A stretch of DNA of 64,000 nucleotides, taken from the NCBI GenBank assembly GCA_900319625.1, contig ONPD01000009.1, forward strand, positions 48,098 to 112,097, written 5' to 3'. The notes under the pieces are model-generated. The model was not told the origin of the DNA, searched no databases, and saw nothing but the letters and a program-made list of their open reading frames with translations. Position numbers and translations under genes: made by a program. This document shows, piece after piece, positions 1-9,438 of this stretch. Origin of the DNA: an uncultured Treponema sp. (GTDB taxonomy: Bacteria > Spirochaetota > Spirochaetia > Treponematales > Treponemataceae). The stretch's first letter is position 1. The number at the start of each line of letters is the position of its first letter.

Positions 1-903
1 CTGCCCGGTAAAGGTTGCCAGAGCATTCTGAAAGCTGATGTAAGGAATCATAATGTACATTTCAACGCGCTGAAGTACGGCAAAGGCGGCAGTCATATCC
101 GTTCCAAAGCTGTTTGCGGCCCGCTGAATAAAGGTAAGTCCAAAGCTCATAATTCCAAGCTGCAGGAAAACCGGAAGGCCGACACGCAGGGTCTGTTTTA
201 TGCTTTCATTATTCCAGCGGTAATCAGAAAGCTTAAAACGGAAAACCGGATATTTTTTTACCATATAAATATAGGCAATGATAAAACAGAGAAGCTGGGA
301 AATATCCGTTGCAATTGCGGCGCCGGCAACGCCCATCTTAAGGTTAATTACAAAAAATAAATCCAGTCCGATATTGAGAACTGAAGCTACAAGCAGAAAA
401 TAAAGGGAGGCCGCAGAATCGCCAAGTGCCCTTAATATGGAAGAAATGATGATATAGCCGAACTGAAAGATGATTCCGACGGCAAATATACGGAAATACA
501 AAAGTGTCAAAGGCAGGATTTCTTCAGGAACATCAAGCCAGTAAATAAAGGCGGGCTTTGAAATTGCAATGCTGAAGGCGCATACTACAAGGCTCAAAAG
601 CATAAGAAAAAGGATTCCCGTGGATGCGTGAAGCCTCATTTCCTTTTCATTTTTTGCGCCGAAAGCTTGGGAAACAAGAACACAGGAGCCGGTAGAAATA
701 CCAATGCTGATTGCAAGAAAAAGAAAACCTAAATTATTTGTGGTTCCAACCGCTGAAAGAGCCTTAGTTCCGACAAAGTTTCCTACAATGAGGGTATCAG
801 TTGTGTTGTAAAGCTGCTGCAGGAACATTCCCAGAAGAAGCGGCAGTCCAAATCGCAGGATGTGCTTCCAGGGAGTTCCCTCTGTCATTAAAATTCCTTT
901 CAT
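1..903 (-). CDS. MATE family efflux transporter, 3' part cut by window edge
   Basis: Reading from 903 towards 1 gives about 300 residues of a multi-pass membrane protein that starts MKGILMTEGTPWKHILRFG and continues with the LPLLLGMFLQQLYNTTDTLIVG block typical of MATE Na+/H+-coupled drug antiporters. Long hydrophobic segments alternate with short loops, as expected for the first half to two thirds of a 12-helix MATE. The ATG at 903 is preceded by AGGA about 8 bases upstream. The protein runs off the left end, so the C-terminal bundle is not visible. It lies 12 bases downstream of the PreA-like gene on the same strand and may be cotranscribed with it. The substrate cannot be told. Confidence 0.9.
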   Translation of the reverse strand, partial: MKGILMTEGTPWKHILRFGLPLLLGMFLQQLYNTTDTLIVGNFVGTKALSAVGTTNNLGFLFLAISIGISTGSCVLVSQAFGAKNEKEMRLHASTGILFLMLLSLVVCAFSIAISKPAFIYWLDVPEEILPLTLLYFRIFAVGIIFQFGYIIISSILRALGDSAASLYFLLVASVLNIGLDLFFVINLKMGVAGAAIATDISQLLCFIIAYIYMVKKYPVFRFKLSDYRWNNESIKQTLRVGLPVFLQLGIMSFGLTFIQRAANSFGTDMTAAFAVLQRVEMYIMIPYISFQNALATFTGQ

Positions 904-914
904 TTTTTTTATTC

Positions 915-2462
915 CTATCTGCGGACACCACCTGAAGATATTGCTTTTTGAGGGCAAACCAGAAGACAGAGGTGACAGCCGACACATTTTTTTGCATCCA
1001 GGCGGATTTTCCGTTCTGGACTGAGAGACAGGGCCTGATGACCTCCGTCTGAACAGGAAATGGTACAGCGGCCGCAGCCAATGCACTTTTTAAGGTCGAA
1101 TCTCGGGTAGATGACCGTATCTCGCTCAAGAATGTCAGTTGACATATGGAAGGAATCAAGGGCAAGGCCTTTGAGTTCCGAAACTGACTTAAAGCCCTTC
1201 TGCTTAAGATAGAGGGCAAGACCGCTTTTAAGGTCTTCGATTATACGGTAGCCGTACTTCATAACGGCAGTCGTAACCTGGAGGGAGCCGGAACCAAGAA
1301 GAATGAATTCAGCGGCATCAGTCCAGTTACCGATTCCGCCCATTCCGGTAATATGAAGATTTTTCAAGGCCGGATTTGCGCCTAGCTCCGCAATAAAACG
1401 CAGGGCAATCGGTTTTACGGCAGCCCCGCTGTAACCGCCCAGGGCTGATTTTCCGTGAACACTAGGCTCGCTTACAAAGGTGTGCAGGTTTACGCCTGTG
1501 ATACTCTTAATTGTATTGATTGCCGCAATTCCGTCTGCACCGCCCCGTAAGGCAGCCTCGGCGGCAGGACTCATATTTGCAACATTTGGAGTGAGTTTTG
1601 CAATAACCGGTATAGAGCAGGCATTTTTAGCAATGCGGGTAAATTTTTCTACAAGGTCAGGAATCTGGCCAATATCAGAACCAAGCCCGCCATCAGCCAT
1701 ATTAGGGCAGGAAAAATTAAGCTCGATTGCATCAGCTCCGGCTTCCTGGCATTTTTTTGCCAGCAGTCCCCACTCCTCTTCATTCTGGCCCATAATCGAA
1801 GCAAGAATAAATTTTGTCGGATATTTTTCCTTTAAGCGGCGGAAGATTTCCATATTTTCTTCTACGCTGTGGTCAGAAAGCTGTTCAATATTCTTAAAGC
1901 CGATAAAATTGTTGTTGTCGCCTTCAAGGGCTGAAAAACGCGGAGAACATTCGTGAATAGGAAAGTTACAGATAGTCTTAAAGCAGACTCCTGCCCAGCC
2001 GGCTTCAAAGGCACGGGCACACATATCATAGGTGCTGGCAACAACTGAGGAAGAAAGCAGGAAGGGATTTTCAACCGGGATTCCGCAGATATCCGTTTTC
2101 AGGCAGTCTTCAAGCTTCAGACTCTGAAGGCCCTCTTCACCAGCAGGCTCAATATCATGAGGTTCTTTTTTGACCTCGTAGAGTTTTTCAATCAGTTTTT
2201 TGATGTGGACGCGGGATGAATTTGACCTTCCCTCTTCAACTGCAAGGTTTTTTACGCAGGCTTTTTCGCAGGGAGCCTGACAGGCAGCACAGGGAGAAAT
2301 TTCTGGCAGTGTAAGAGATGCGTATTCTTCATTTTTGAACCAGATGCTTCTTAAAAGCTTTCCGGGCTCTATTTTTGCCGGACAGACAGCAGAGCAGACA
2401 GGTTTATCACAAAGAAGGCAGCCGAGCATATCAGAACGGCTGATAAATTTTTTGAATGCCAT
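915..2462 (-). CDS. preA: PreA-like dihydropyrimidine/dihydroorotate dehydrogenase with ferredoxin domains
   Basis: The 515-residue protein has three parts. A cysteine-rich N-terminal region (CLLCDKPVCSAVCP and CAACQAPCEKAC, roughly residues 16-70) resembles the FeS domain of dihydropyrimidine dehydrogenase. A central FMN-binding TIM barrel of the dihydroorotate dehydrogenase type follows, with the ELNFSCPN signature. At the C-terminus is a 2[4Fe-4S] ferredoxin domain (CIGCGRCTISC and CVGCHLCLLVCP). This architecture matches the PreA subunit of NAD-dependent dihydropyrimidine dehydrogenase, which reduces uracil or thymine. No PreT flavoprotein partner is adjacent, so electrons may come from ferredoxin or a distant partner. 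Exact substrate is inferred from family. Confidence 0.85.
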   Translation of the reverse strand: MAFKKFISRSDMLGCLLCDKPVCSAVCPAKIEPGKLLRSIWFKNEEYASLTLPEISPCAACQAPCEKACVKNLAVEEGRSNSSRVHIKKLIEKLYEVKKEPHDIEPAGEEGLQSLKLEDCLKTDICGIPVENPFLLSSSVVASTYDMCARAFEAGWAGVCFKTICNFPIHECSPRFSALEGDNNNFIGFKNIEQLSDHSVEENMEIFRRLKEKYPTKFILASIMGQNEEEWGLLAKKCQEAGADAIELNFSCPNMADGGLGSDIGQIPDLVEKFTRIAKNACSIPVIAKLTPNVANMSPAAEAALRGGADGIAAINTIKSITGVNLHTFVSEPSVHGKSALGGYSGAAVKPIALRFIAELGANPALKNLHITGMGGIGNWTDAAEFILLGSGSLQVTTAVMKYGYRIIEDLKSGLALYLKQKGFKSVSELKGLALDSFHMSTDILERDTVIYPRFDLKKCIGCGRCTISCSDGGHQALSLSPERKIRLDAKKCVGCHLCLLVCPQKAISSGGVRR

Positions 2463-2550
2463 AAGGTTCCCCTGAAATCAAAAATTAGAATACCTTAATT
2501 ATAAGGGGGGATTTTAAATTTGTCGAACTTTTAAAGGCCCAAATTTCAGT

Positions 2551-3738
2551 CTAGAATTTCCATTCGACGTAAAACGGAACTTCCCATCCAAAGTACCAGT
2601 TTGATTTTGAGGCATCTTTTTTGTCTGTACCAATCTGCATAAAACTGAAAATTGCACCGGCTGAAACATTGCATTTTCCAAAGGTCAGCCATAGGCGGGG
2701 ATAAAGCTCGTAAGTCTGGCGGCTGCAATCAAAATCAGAATAATCAAAAGCGGCGTAATAAAAAAAGCGGGGTTTCAGTGCGATATGTTCTGTAAGAGGA
2801 ATCAGAGCCTGAAATCCTGAATAAAGAGGAATAAACTTTCCATTAACAGAATGACCGGCTTCACCTTCCCACACAAAAGCAACTTTATTTATAGAAAAAA
2901 GTGTGTTTAGAGAAATAAGATGAGCCTTTTTGAGATCCTCTTTTGAATAATTTGCTACTTTTTTGAAAGTAGAGCTTGCTACATAGGGTTCCGCATTATA
3001 AGAATAAGAAATAAAAGATTTTACCTTGCTGAAGACGCCTGTTAAATCCGGGGTAAAATAGAGAGAGGCAGAAAAAGCAAAATCATCACTTGAAAAATTA
3101 TGGTCAGAAAAATCCTCGTGGAAGGTAAAGCCGGCTGTAAGAGGAAGGTTTTCGTTTAAGTGTGAAAAATCATAGGAAAAGCTCTGGGCAAGAGCAAAGG
3201 AATCAGAAATATTTACGTAAGATTCAGTTACGGGCATTGCAAGGCCCCAGGTAAAGCCCGCAAGTTCAAACTTTGTCCCAAGGCCTGTTTTTCCCCAGCG
3301 GTTATTTCCCGTATAAATTTCTGCAAGATTGAAAAAAGCTCCTGGAAGATAGTAAGAATAAAGCTTTCCGGCGGCAACTTCAAATAAATCATTTCCTGTC
3401 GGACGGACCTTCACGTAGGCGCGTTTCAAATCAAGCTTATGCTGCTCTTCCTGGCCCTCTTTTACAGAATTAAGACGGTAATAAATCTTTCCGGCAGCCG
3501 TTACATATTTATTTCCCTGAATAATATCAGCCCAGACAAAAGCTCCCCCAAACTGACATTCAGAGTTTTTTTCAGAATAAACTTCATTTTTTGTTTTCTT
3601 ATCAAGGTCAAAAGAAAGGGGCTTTTCAAGCGGCGTAAGATAAAGACCAAGAACAGCCTTGTTTTTTGGAATGGCAGATAAAAACCCAATACTAAAAGTA
3701 AAAAGAATAAAAGTAAAACATAGTAAGTATTTTTTCAT
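2551..3738 (-). CDS. Outer-membrane beta-barrel-like protein
   Basis: A 395-residue protein with a clear signal peptide (MKKYLLCFTFILFTFSIGFLSA) followed by alternating polar/aromatic stretches. It ends in an aromatic-rich strand with terminal Phe (FYVEWKF), the usual signature of a beta-barrel outer-membrane protein. No enzymatic motif is seen. It has some style in common with the porin-like protein at 20822, which lies beside the second nitrogenase-like locus. It is divergent from metY, and the 170-base gap between them holds the metY operator/promoter. It is probably a porin or adhesin-like barrel; the substrate is unknown. Confidence 0.7.
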   Translation of the reverse strand: MKKYLLCFTFILFTFSIGFLSAIPKNKAVLGLYLTPLEKPLSFDLDKKTKNEVYSEKNSECQFGGAFVWADIIQGNKYVTAAGKIYYRLNSVKEGQEEQHKLDLKRAYVKVRPTGNDLFEVAAGKLYSYYLPGAFFNLAEIYTGNNRWGKTGLGTKFELAGFTWGLAMPVTESYVNISDSFALAQSFSYDFSHLNENLPLTAGFTFHEDFSDHNFSSDDFAFSASLYFTPDLTGVFSKVKSFISYSYNAEPYVASSTFKKVANYSKEDLKKAHLISLNTLFSINKVAFVWEGEAGHSVNGKFIPLYSGFQALIPLTEHIALKPRFFYYAAFDYSDFDCSRQTYELYPRLWLTFGKCNVSAGAIFSFMQIGTDKKDASKSNWYFGWEVPFYVEWKF

Positions 3739-3800
3739 AAGGAGATATTATATAGAATAAAAAGCCCTGTCAACGAAAAAAAAATGAATTATTTATATAA

Positions 3801-3867
3801 ACCTATTGACTAAGTAGGAAAATACATTTATAAATATATTAAACATAAACCTACTAGCCTAATAGGT
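3801..3867 (+). promoter_or_regulatory. Regulon promoter with two ACCTA-N9-TAGGT operators upstream of metY
   Basis: Box 1 (3801-3819) reads ACCTATTGACTAAGTAGGA and contains the -35 hexamer TTGACT at 3806-3811. A 17-base spacer leads to the -10 TATAAA at 3829-3834. Box 2 (3849-3867) reads ACCTACTAGCCTAATAGGT, just downstream of the expected transcription start. A protein bound at both boxes would occlude RNA polymerase, so repression is the likely mode. The same arrangement precedes nifH, metQ, two transporters and other genes here. Confidence 0.85.
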
Positions 3868-3909
3868 ATTATAAATAAAAACTAATAAATCGTTCTGAGG
3901 AGGGCGCAT

Positions 3910-5193
3910 ATGGCAAACTACAAATTCGAAACTTTACAATTACACGTTGGACAGGAATCTGCCGACCCGGCAACAGACGCAAGAGCTGTTCCTATTTATC
4001 AGACTACCTCTTATGTTTTCCACAACAGCAAGCACGCAGCAGACAGATTTGGACTTGCAGATGCAGGAAACATTTATGGACGTCTTACAAACTCCACACA
4101 GGATGTTTTTGAAAAACGTATTGCGGCCCTTGAAGGCGGTTCAGCTGCCCTGGCAGTAGCATCTGGTGCTGCGGCAATTTCCTATACAATTCAGGCTTTG
4201 GCTGCCAACGGCGGCCACATTGTTGCCCAGAAGACAATCTACGGAGGAAGCTACAATCTTCTTGCCCACACTCTTCCACAGTACGGCATCAAAACTACTT
4301 TCGTAGACGCCCACAACCTCAAGGAGCTTGAAGGCGCAATCACAGACGATACCCGCGCCGTTTACCTTGAGACTCTGGGAAATCCAAACTCAGATATTCC
4401 TGATATCGACGCAATTTCAGAAATCGCACATAAACACGGACTTCCTGTTGTTGTAGACAACACCTTCGGAACTCCATATCTTATCCGTCCTTTTGAGCAC
4501 GGAGCTGACGTTGTAGTTCATTCAGCAACAAAGTTCATCGGCGGCCACGGAACAACTCTTGGCGGTATTATAGTAGAAAGCGGAAAGTTCAACTGGAAGG
4601 CAAGCGGAAAATATCCTAACATCGCAGCTCCAAACCCAAGTTACCACGGAGTTTCCTTCTACGACGCAGTTGGACCAGCAGCCTTTGTAACCTTTATCCG
4701 CGCAATTCTGCTCCGCGATACAGGTGCTACAATCAGTCCTTTCAACGCCTTCCTTCTTTTGCAGGGAGTTGAAACACTTTCACTCCGTCTTGACCGTCAC
4801 GCAGAAAACACAAAGAAGGTTGTTGAATATTTGAGCAAGCATCCACAGGTAGCAAAGGTAAATCACCCTTCTCTTCCTGACCATCCGGATCACGCTTTGT
4901 ACCAGAAATACTTCCCTAACGGCGGCGCTTCAATCTTCACCTTTGAAATCAAGGGCGGAAAAGAAGCTGCATGGAAGTTCATCGATAACCTTAAGATTTT
5001 CAGCCTGCTTGCAAACGTAGCAGACGTAAAATCACTGGTTATTCATCCGGCAACAACAACCCACAGCCAGCTTAGCGATGCAGAGCTTGCAGACCAGGGA
5101 ATTACTCAGAGCACAATCCGCCTGAGCATCGGAACAGAACATATTGACGATATTATCGCTGATTTGGAAAATGGATTTAAAGCTGTAAAATAA
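3910..5193 (+). CDS. metY: O-acetylhomoserine sulfhydrylase (MetY)
   Basis: A 427-residue Cys/Met-metabolism PLP enzyme of the O-acetylhomoserine aminocarboxypropyltransferase type, which condenses O-acetylhomoserine with sulfide or methanethiol to give homocysteine or methionine. Family marks are the N-terminal FETLQLHVGQ start, the YGRLTNST region that follows, the PLP-binding VVHSATKFIGGHG stretch with the Schiff-base lysine, and the C-terminal SVGTE-like region (RLSIGTEHIDD). The length is normal for MetY and longer than cystathionine gamma-synthase. An AGGAGG ribosome site lies just before ATG 3910. It heads an operon with cysK, the NifB-like enzyme and a NifX-like protein. This fits capture of methanethiol or sulfide made by the nitrogenase-like enzymes nearby. 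Confidence 0.95.
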   Translation: MANYKFETLQLHVGQESADPATDARAVPIYQTTSYVFHNSKHAADRFGLADAGNIYGRLTNSTQDVFEKRIAALEGGSAALAVASGAAAISYTIQALAANGGHIVAQKTIYGGSYNLLAHTLPQYGIKTTFVDAHNLKELEGAITDDTRAVYLETLGNPNSDIPDIDAISEIAHKHGLPVVVDNTFGTPYLIRPFEHGADVVVHSATKFIGGHGTTLGGIIVESGKFNWKASGKYPNIAAPNPSYHGVSFYDAVGPAAFVTFIRAILLRDTGATISPFNAFLLLQGVETLSLRLDRHAENTKKVVEYLSKHPQVAKVNHPSLPDHPDHALYQKYFPNGGASIFTFEIKGGKEAAWKFIDNLKIFSLLANVADVKSLVIHPATTTHSQLSDAELADQGITQSTIRLSIGTEHIDDIIADLENGFKAVK

Positions 5194-5229
5194 CAGAAAT
5201 AAAAAAAGAGAAAACACAGGAGAAAAAAA

Positions 5230-6168
5230 ATGGCAGACATCAAACAGAGCGCATTGGATTTAATCGGAAAAACTCCACTTTTGCAGTTGAATAACTATGC
5301 AAAAAAAGCCGGAGTTACAAACGCAACTATTCTTGCAAAGCTTGAATATCTTAACCCGGCAGGAAGCGTAAAAGACCGCGTTGCCCTTGCAATGATTGAA
5401 GACGCAGAGGCAAAAGGTATTTTGAAGCCGGGTGCAACAATCATCGAACCAACTTCTGGAAATACAGGTATCGGACTTGCCGCAGTTGCAGCCGCAAAAG
5501 GATATCACGCAATTCTTACTTTGCCTGACACAATGAGTGTTGAACGCCGCAATCTTCTTAAGGCTTACGGTGCAGAAATCGTTCTTACAGAAGGCGCAAA
5601 AGGAATGAAGGGAGCAATCGCTAAGGCAGAAGAGCTTCACGCAGCCACTCCCGGTTCAATCATTCCTGGTCAGTTTGTAAACCCTGCAAACCCGGCAATC
5701 CACAAAAAGACAACAGGCCCTGAAATCTGGGAACAGACAGACGGAAAAGTTGATATTTTCGTAGCCGGTGTTGGTACTGGCGGTACAGTAACTGGTGTTG
5801 GTGAATATCTTAAGGATAAAAATCCTAACGTAAAGATTGTAGCCGTTGAACCTGCAACAAGCCCTGTTCTTTCTAAGGGAACAGCCGGTGCCCACAAAAT
5901 CCAGGGAATCGGAGCAGGCTTTGTTCCTGATGTTTTGAATACAAAGGTTTACGATGAAATCCTTGCAATTGAAAACGAAGACGCTTTTGCAGAAGGCCGC
6001 GCATTTGCCCAGAGCGAAGGAATCCTGGTTGGTATTTCCAGCGGAGCCGCTTTGAAGGCAGCAAAGATTCTTGCAGAACGTCCTGAAAACAAGGGAAAGA
6101 CAATCGTAGCACTTCTTCCTGATTCCGGAGACCGCTACCTTTCTACACCACTTTTCAGCGATAACTAA
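5230..6168 (+). CDS. cysK: Cysteine synthase A
   Basis: A 312-residue O-acetylserine sulfhydrylase. The PLP lysine lies in the GSVKDRV stretch, the acetylserine-binding TSGNTGIG loop is intact, and the glycine-rich [10 protein letters not shown] phosphate-binding loop and GISSGAAL C-terminal motif are present. The reaction is O-acetylserine plus sulfide to cysteine. It follows metY after 36 bases in the same operon and precedes the NifB-like gene. It is one of three cysK-type sequences in the window: a variant sits at 9439 and a deleted remnant at 21902. The canonical motifs make this the ordinary cysteine synthase. Confidence 0.95.
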   Translation: MADIKQSALDLIGKTPLLQLNNYAKKAGVTNATILAKLEYLNPAGSVKDRVALAMIEDAEAKGILKPGATIIEPTSGNTGIGLAAVAAAKGYHAILTLPDTMSVERRNLLKAYGAEIVLTEGAKGMKGAIAKAEELHAATPGSIIPGQFVNPANPAIHKKTTGPEIWEQTDGKVDIFVAGVGTGGTVTGVGEYLKDKNPNVKIVAVEPATSPVLSKGTAGAHKIQGIGAGFVPDVLNTKVYDEILAIENEDAFAEGRAFAQSEGILVGISSGAALKAAKILAERPENKGKTIVALLPDSGDRYLSTPLFSDN

Positions 6169-6208
6169 TAGAAGAAAACATAAAGGAATAGTTTTGGAGG
6201 GCGCACAA

Positions 6209-7093
6209 ATGGCAAAAAGCTTTACTGAATTAAAAGAAAGTCACCCTTGCTTTGGTCAGGGACGAGCCGCTACCGGCCGCATTCATCTTCCTGTTTGTCC
6301 GGGCTGTAACATTGCCTGCCGTTTCTGCGAAAGAAGCCTGAACGACACGGAAAACCGGCCGGGAGTTACTGCGAAAGTCCTTAAGCCCGAAGAAACTATT
6401 CCCCTTATTAAAAAGGCACTGGAAATCAGCCCGGAAATCAAGGTTGCCGGAATTGCGGGCCCGGGCGATACACTTGCAAGCGAAAATGCACTAAAAACCT
6501 TCCGCCTGATTGATAAAGAGTTTCCACAGCTCATTAAATGTATGAGTACCAATGGACTTTTGCTTTCACAGCGCGCAGAGGACATAATTGCCACAGGAAT
6601 AGACAGCCTTACCGTTACGGTAAATGCCGTTAATCCTGAAATAGAGGCACAGTTAAATGACTATGTTATCTGGCAGGGAAAGAAGATTGAAGGCGTGGAA
6701 GGAGCCAGAATCCTGATTAAAAATCAGCTTGAAGGAATCAGAAAAATTGCCCAGGCTGGAATCACGATTAAAGTGAACACAGTTCTTGTTCCCCGAATTA
6801 ACGGTTCTCACATCGAAGAAATTGCAAGGACTGTAGCGGCGGCCGGGGCAAAAAAATACAACATCATCCCATTGATTCCTACAGCCAAGCTCGCTGACGA
6901 ACCTGCCCCTACCTGCCAGGAAATTCACGCGGCAAGAGCAGCAGCAGGCAAGCACATAGAGCTTTTCTTACACTGCAATCACTGCCGTGCAGACGCTGTC
7001 GGGGTTCCGGGTCGTACAGAATTTTCAAGGCAGATTTATGCCCAGTTTGGAAATACAGGAGCCGACTTAAAGGAGAACTTTTCTCATGGCTGA
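6209..7093 (+). CDS. nifB: NifB-type radical SAM cofactor-assembly enzyme
   Basis: A 294-residue radical SAM protein. It carries the NifB hallmarks HPCF near the N-terminus, the SAM-cluster motif CNIACRFC (CX3CX2C), the AGPGDTLA and KCMSTNGL segments, and the C-terminal CNHCRADAVG motif whose cysteine helps hold the precursor clusters. NifB fuses two 4Fe-4S clusters with a central carbide to make NifB-co, the core of nitrogenase cofactors. It has no NifX fusion, and a separate NifX-like gene overlaps its end by 8 bases. An in-frame TTG at 6194 is less likely than ATG 6209, which has GGAGG 8 bases upstream. It is the only NifB seen and presumably serves all three D/K pairs. Confidence 0.9.
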   Translation: MAKSFTELKESHPCFGQGRAATGRIHLPVCPGCNIACRFCERSLNDTENRPGVTAKVLKPEETIPLIKKALEISPEIKVAGIAGPGDTLASENALKTFRLIDKEFPQLIKCMSTNGLLLSQRAEDIIATGIDSLTVTVNAVNPEIEAQLNDYVIWQGKKIEGVEGARILIKNQLEGIRKIAQAGITIKVNTVLVPRINGSHIEEIARTVAAAGAKKYNIIPLIPTAKLADEPAPTCQEIHAARAAAGKHIELFLHCNHCRADAVGVPGRTEFSRQIYAQFGNTGADLKENFSHG

Positions 7094-7478
7094 TCCCGAA
7101 AAAACGCACGACGTCAAAGACTTAAAAAATGCCTACAGGGTGGCTTTTGCCAGCAGCGACGGCGAAAACGTGGACGTCCACTACGGGAAGGCAGATCAGT
7201 TTCTAATCTATCTCATCAATGACGAGGAAGGCTTTGATTTCATAGAAAAAAGGGTCGTTACGCCCGTCTGCCTTGAACGCAGTCATGAAGAAAAAGCCAT
7301 GGAAAGAAGCACTTCAAAATTCCGCGACTGTAAATACGTTGTTGCCAGCAGAATCGGAAACGGAGCTACAGCCAGCCTTAGCGCCCGGGGCATTACCGCA
7401 ATGGAACTTCCCGGCAGCGTTGAGGAAGGCATCTTAAAAATCTGGAAATACAATCAGGTACAGGGACTTTTCGGCTGA
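7086..7478 (+). CDS. NifX/NafY-like cofactor carrier protein
   Basis: A 130-residue protein of the dinitrogenase FeMo-cofactor biosynthesis fold. It opens with the family's typical YRVAFASSDGENVDVHYG strand and glycine/histidine turn and ends with a strand-helix unit that includes the VVASRIGNGATASL segment. Such proteins hold NifB-co or the finished cofactor in transit. Its start overlaps the nifB end by 8 bases, which points to translational coupling. A second, shorter-linked relative with a Cys/Gly-rich insert is at 38104 next to the D3/K3 pair. The N-terminal 15 residues are charged and not conserved in style with the relative. Confidence 0.85.
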   Translation: MADPEKTHDVKDLKNAYRVAFASSDGENVDVHYGKADQFLIYLINDEEGFDFIEKRVVTPVCLERSHEEKAMERSTSKFRDCKYVVASRIGNGATASLSARGITAMELPGSVEEGILKIWKYNQVQGLFG

Positions 7479-7542
7479 TAAGGCAAAATCCAATAAAATA
7501 TAGTTTCCAAGACATTCATATTAATATAATATTACTAGCAGT

Positions 7543-8256
7543 ATGTTAAATCAGTTTTCCAGAACAGAATTATTAATCGGAAAAGAGGCGATGGAGAAGC
7601 TGGGCAGGGCTCACGTGGCGGTTTTTGGAATCGGGGGCGTGGGGGGCTTTACGGTTGAGGCTCTGGTGCGCTCGGGGATTGGGCATATCGACCTTATTGA
7701 TAATGATACTGTCTGCCTCACAAACATCAACCGGCAGATTATTGCAACTCATTCCAGCATAGGGAAATACAAGGTTGACGTTATGAAGGAGCGCATTCTT
7801 GATATTAATCCTGAGGCCCAGGTGAATGTTTATAAGTGTTTTTATCTGCCGGAAACCCGCAACCTCTTTGACTTTACAAAATATGATTATGTTGTGGATG
7901 CGGTTGATACGGTTACGGCTAAAATCAATCTGATTATGCAGGCTAAGGAAGCGGGAACAAAAATCATTTCCTGTATGGGGGCCGGAAACAAAATGGATCC
8001 TACCCTCTTCCAGGTTGCCGATATATCCCAGACTTCGGTTTGTCCTCTTGCCCGCGTTATGCGCCAGGAATGCAAAAAGCGTAATATTAAAAACGTAAAG
8101 GTTCTTTTTTCTACAGAAAAGGCTATCAGCCCGCGCCAGGACTCCAGCGAAGAGAAAAATCCGGGGCGCAGGGCTCTTCCGGGCAGCAACGCCTTTGTTC
8201 CTTCTGTAGCCGGACTTATTATTGCCGGCGAAATCATAAAAGATTTAATTAAGTAA
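7543..8256 (+). CDS. tcdA: tRNA threonylcarbamoyladenosine dehydratase (TcdA/YgdL), E1-like
   Basis: A 237-residue ThiF/MoeB/HesA-superfamily enzyme with the nucleotide-binding VFGIGGVGGF glycine motif and the DNDTVCLTNINRQ stretch that binds ATP. The C-terminal half (SVCPLARVMRQECKKR, VKVLFSTEKA) looks like TcdA, which cyclises t6A37 in tRNA. HesA, a related E1-like protein, is common in nif clusters, so a sulfur or cofactor role cannot be ruled out from position alone. A TATAAT at 7525-7530 suggests its own promoter. It lies between the NifX-like and NifH-like genes. The operator palindrome is absent upstream, so it may be a bystander. Confidence 0.8.
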   Translation: MLNQFSRTELLIGKEAMEKLGRAHVAVFGIGGVGGFTVEALVRSGIGHIDLIDNDTVCLTNINRQIIATHSSIGKYKVDVMKERILDINPEAQVNVYKCFYLPETRNLFDFTKYDYVVDAVDTVTAKINLIMQAKEAGTKIISCMGAGNKMDPTLFQVADISQTSVCPLARVMRQECKKRNIKNVKVLFSTEKAISPRQDSSEEKNPGRRALPGSNAFVPSVAGLIIAGEIIKDLIK

Positions 8257-8321
8257 ATTTCCTCCGATATTTTCTTCCAGATTTTCTTCACTCACAATAA
8301 ATTTCTTTAAAATTTTTAATT

Positions 8322-8380
8322 ACCTATTGACATAGTAGGTTTATATCTTTATATTACTCTTACCTACTAAGCGAGTAGGT
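8322..8380 (+). promoter_or_regulatory. Regulon promoter with two operators upstream of the nifH-like gene
   Basis: Box 1 (8322-8340) is ACCTATTGACATAGTAGGT and embeds a perfect -35 TTGACA at 8327-8332. A 17-base spacer leads to TATATT at 8350-8355. Box 2 (8362-8380) is ACCTACTAAGCGAGTAGGT, a strong palindrome. This is one of the two best examples of the motif in the window. Confidence 0.88.
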
Positions 8381-8427
8381 TTAATAAAGCAAACTATATA
8401 AAAATTATAAGAGCAATAGCTTCTTAA

Positions 8428-9291
<864 letters not shown>

Positions 9292-9438
9292 CGGTTAACA
9301 GGGAGGGCGGAGCACCGCCCTACGGTCGCACTTCGTTGCGCCCTACCCACCCTGCGGGGGACACCCCCGCAACGCCCCCGTTTGCCACACGGATTCGAGA
9401 CGGCTAACGCCGTCTCATCAGAAAAGGAGAAGAAAAAA
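9292..9438 (+). repeat. GC-rich intra-operon spacer with several hairpins
   Basis: No gene is seen in these 147 bases. There are at least three inverted repeats in a row: GGGCGGAGCACCGCCC, a GCGGGGGACACCCCCGC stem and GAGACGGCTAACGCCGTCTC. The composition is far more GC-rich than the flanking genes. The segment separates nifH from the variant cysK inside one transcription unit and may stabilise the nifH message or partly terminate it. AAAGGAG for the next gene follows. Confidence 0.6.

Noticed and set aside
2546..2728. Many short frames opposite to or inside known genes
   Set aside because: They lack ribosome sites and family features and overlap well-supported genes.
3700..3909. S-box/SAM or T-box riboswitch ahead of metY
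   Set aside because: The leader is short and AT-rich, without the conserved stems; the palindromic operators explain the control.
9382..9438. Extended N-terminus of the variant cysK from ATG 9382
   Set aside because: The extra 19 residues come from a hairpin spacer; AGGAG and similarity begin at 9439.
9292..9438. CRISPR or tRNA in the hairpin spacer
   Set aside because: No repeated spacers and no cloverleaf; only unrelated inverted repeats.
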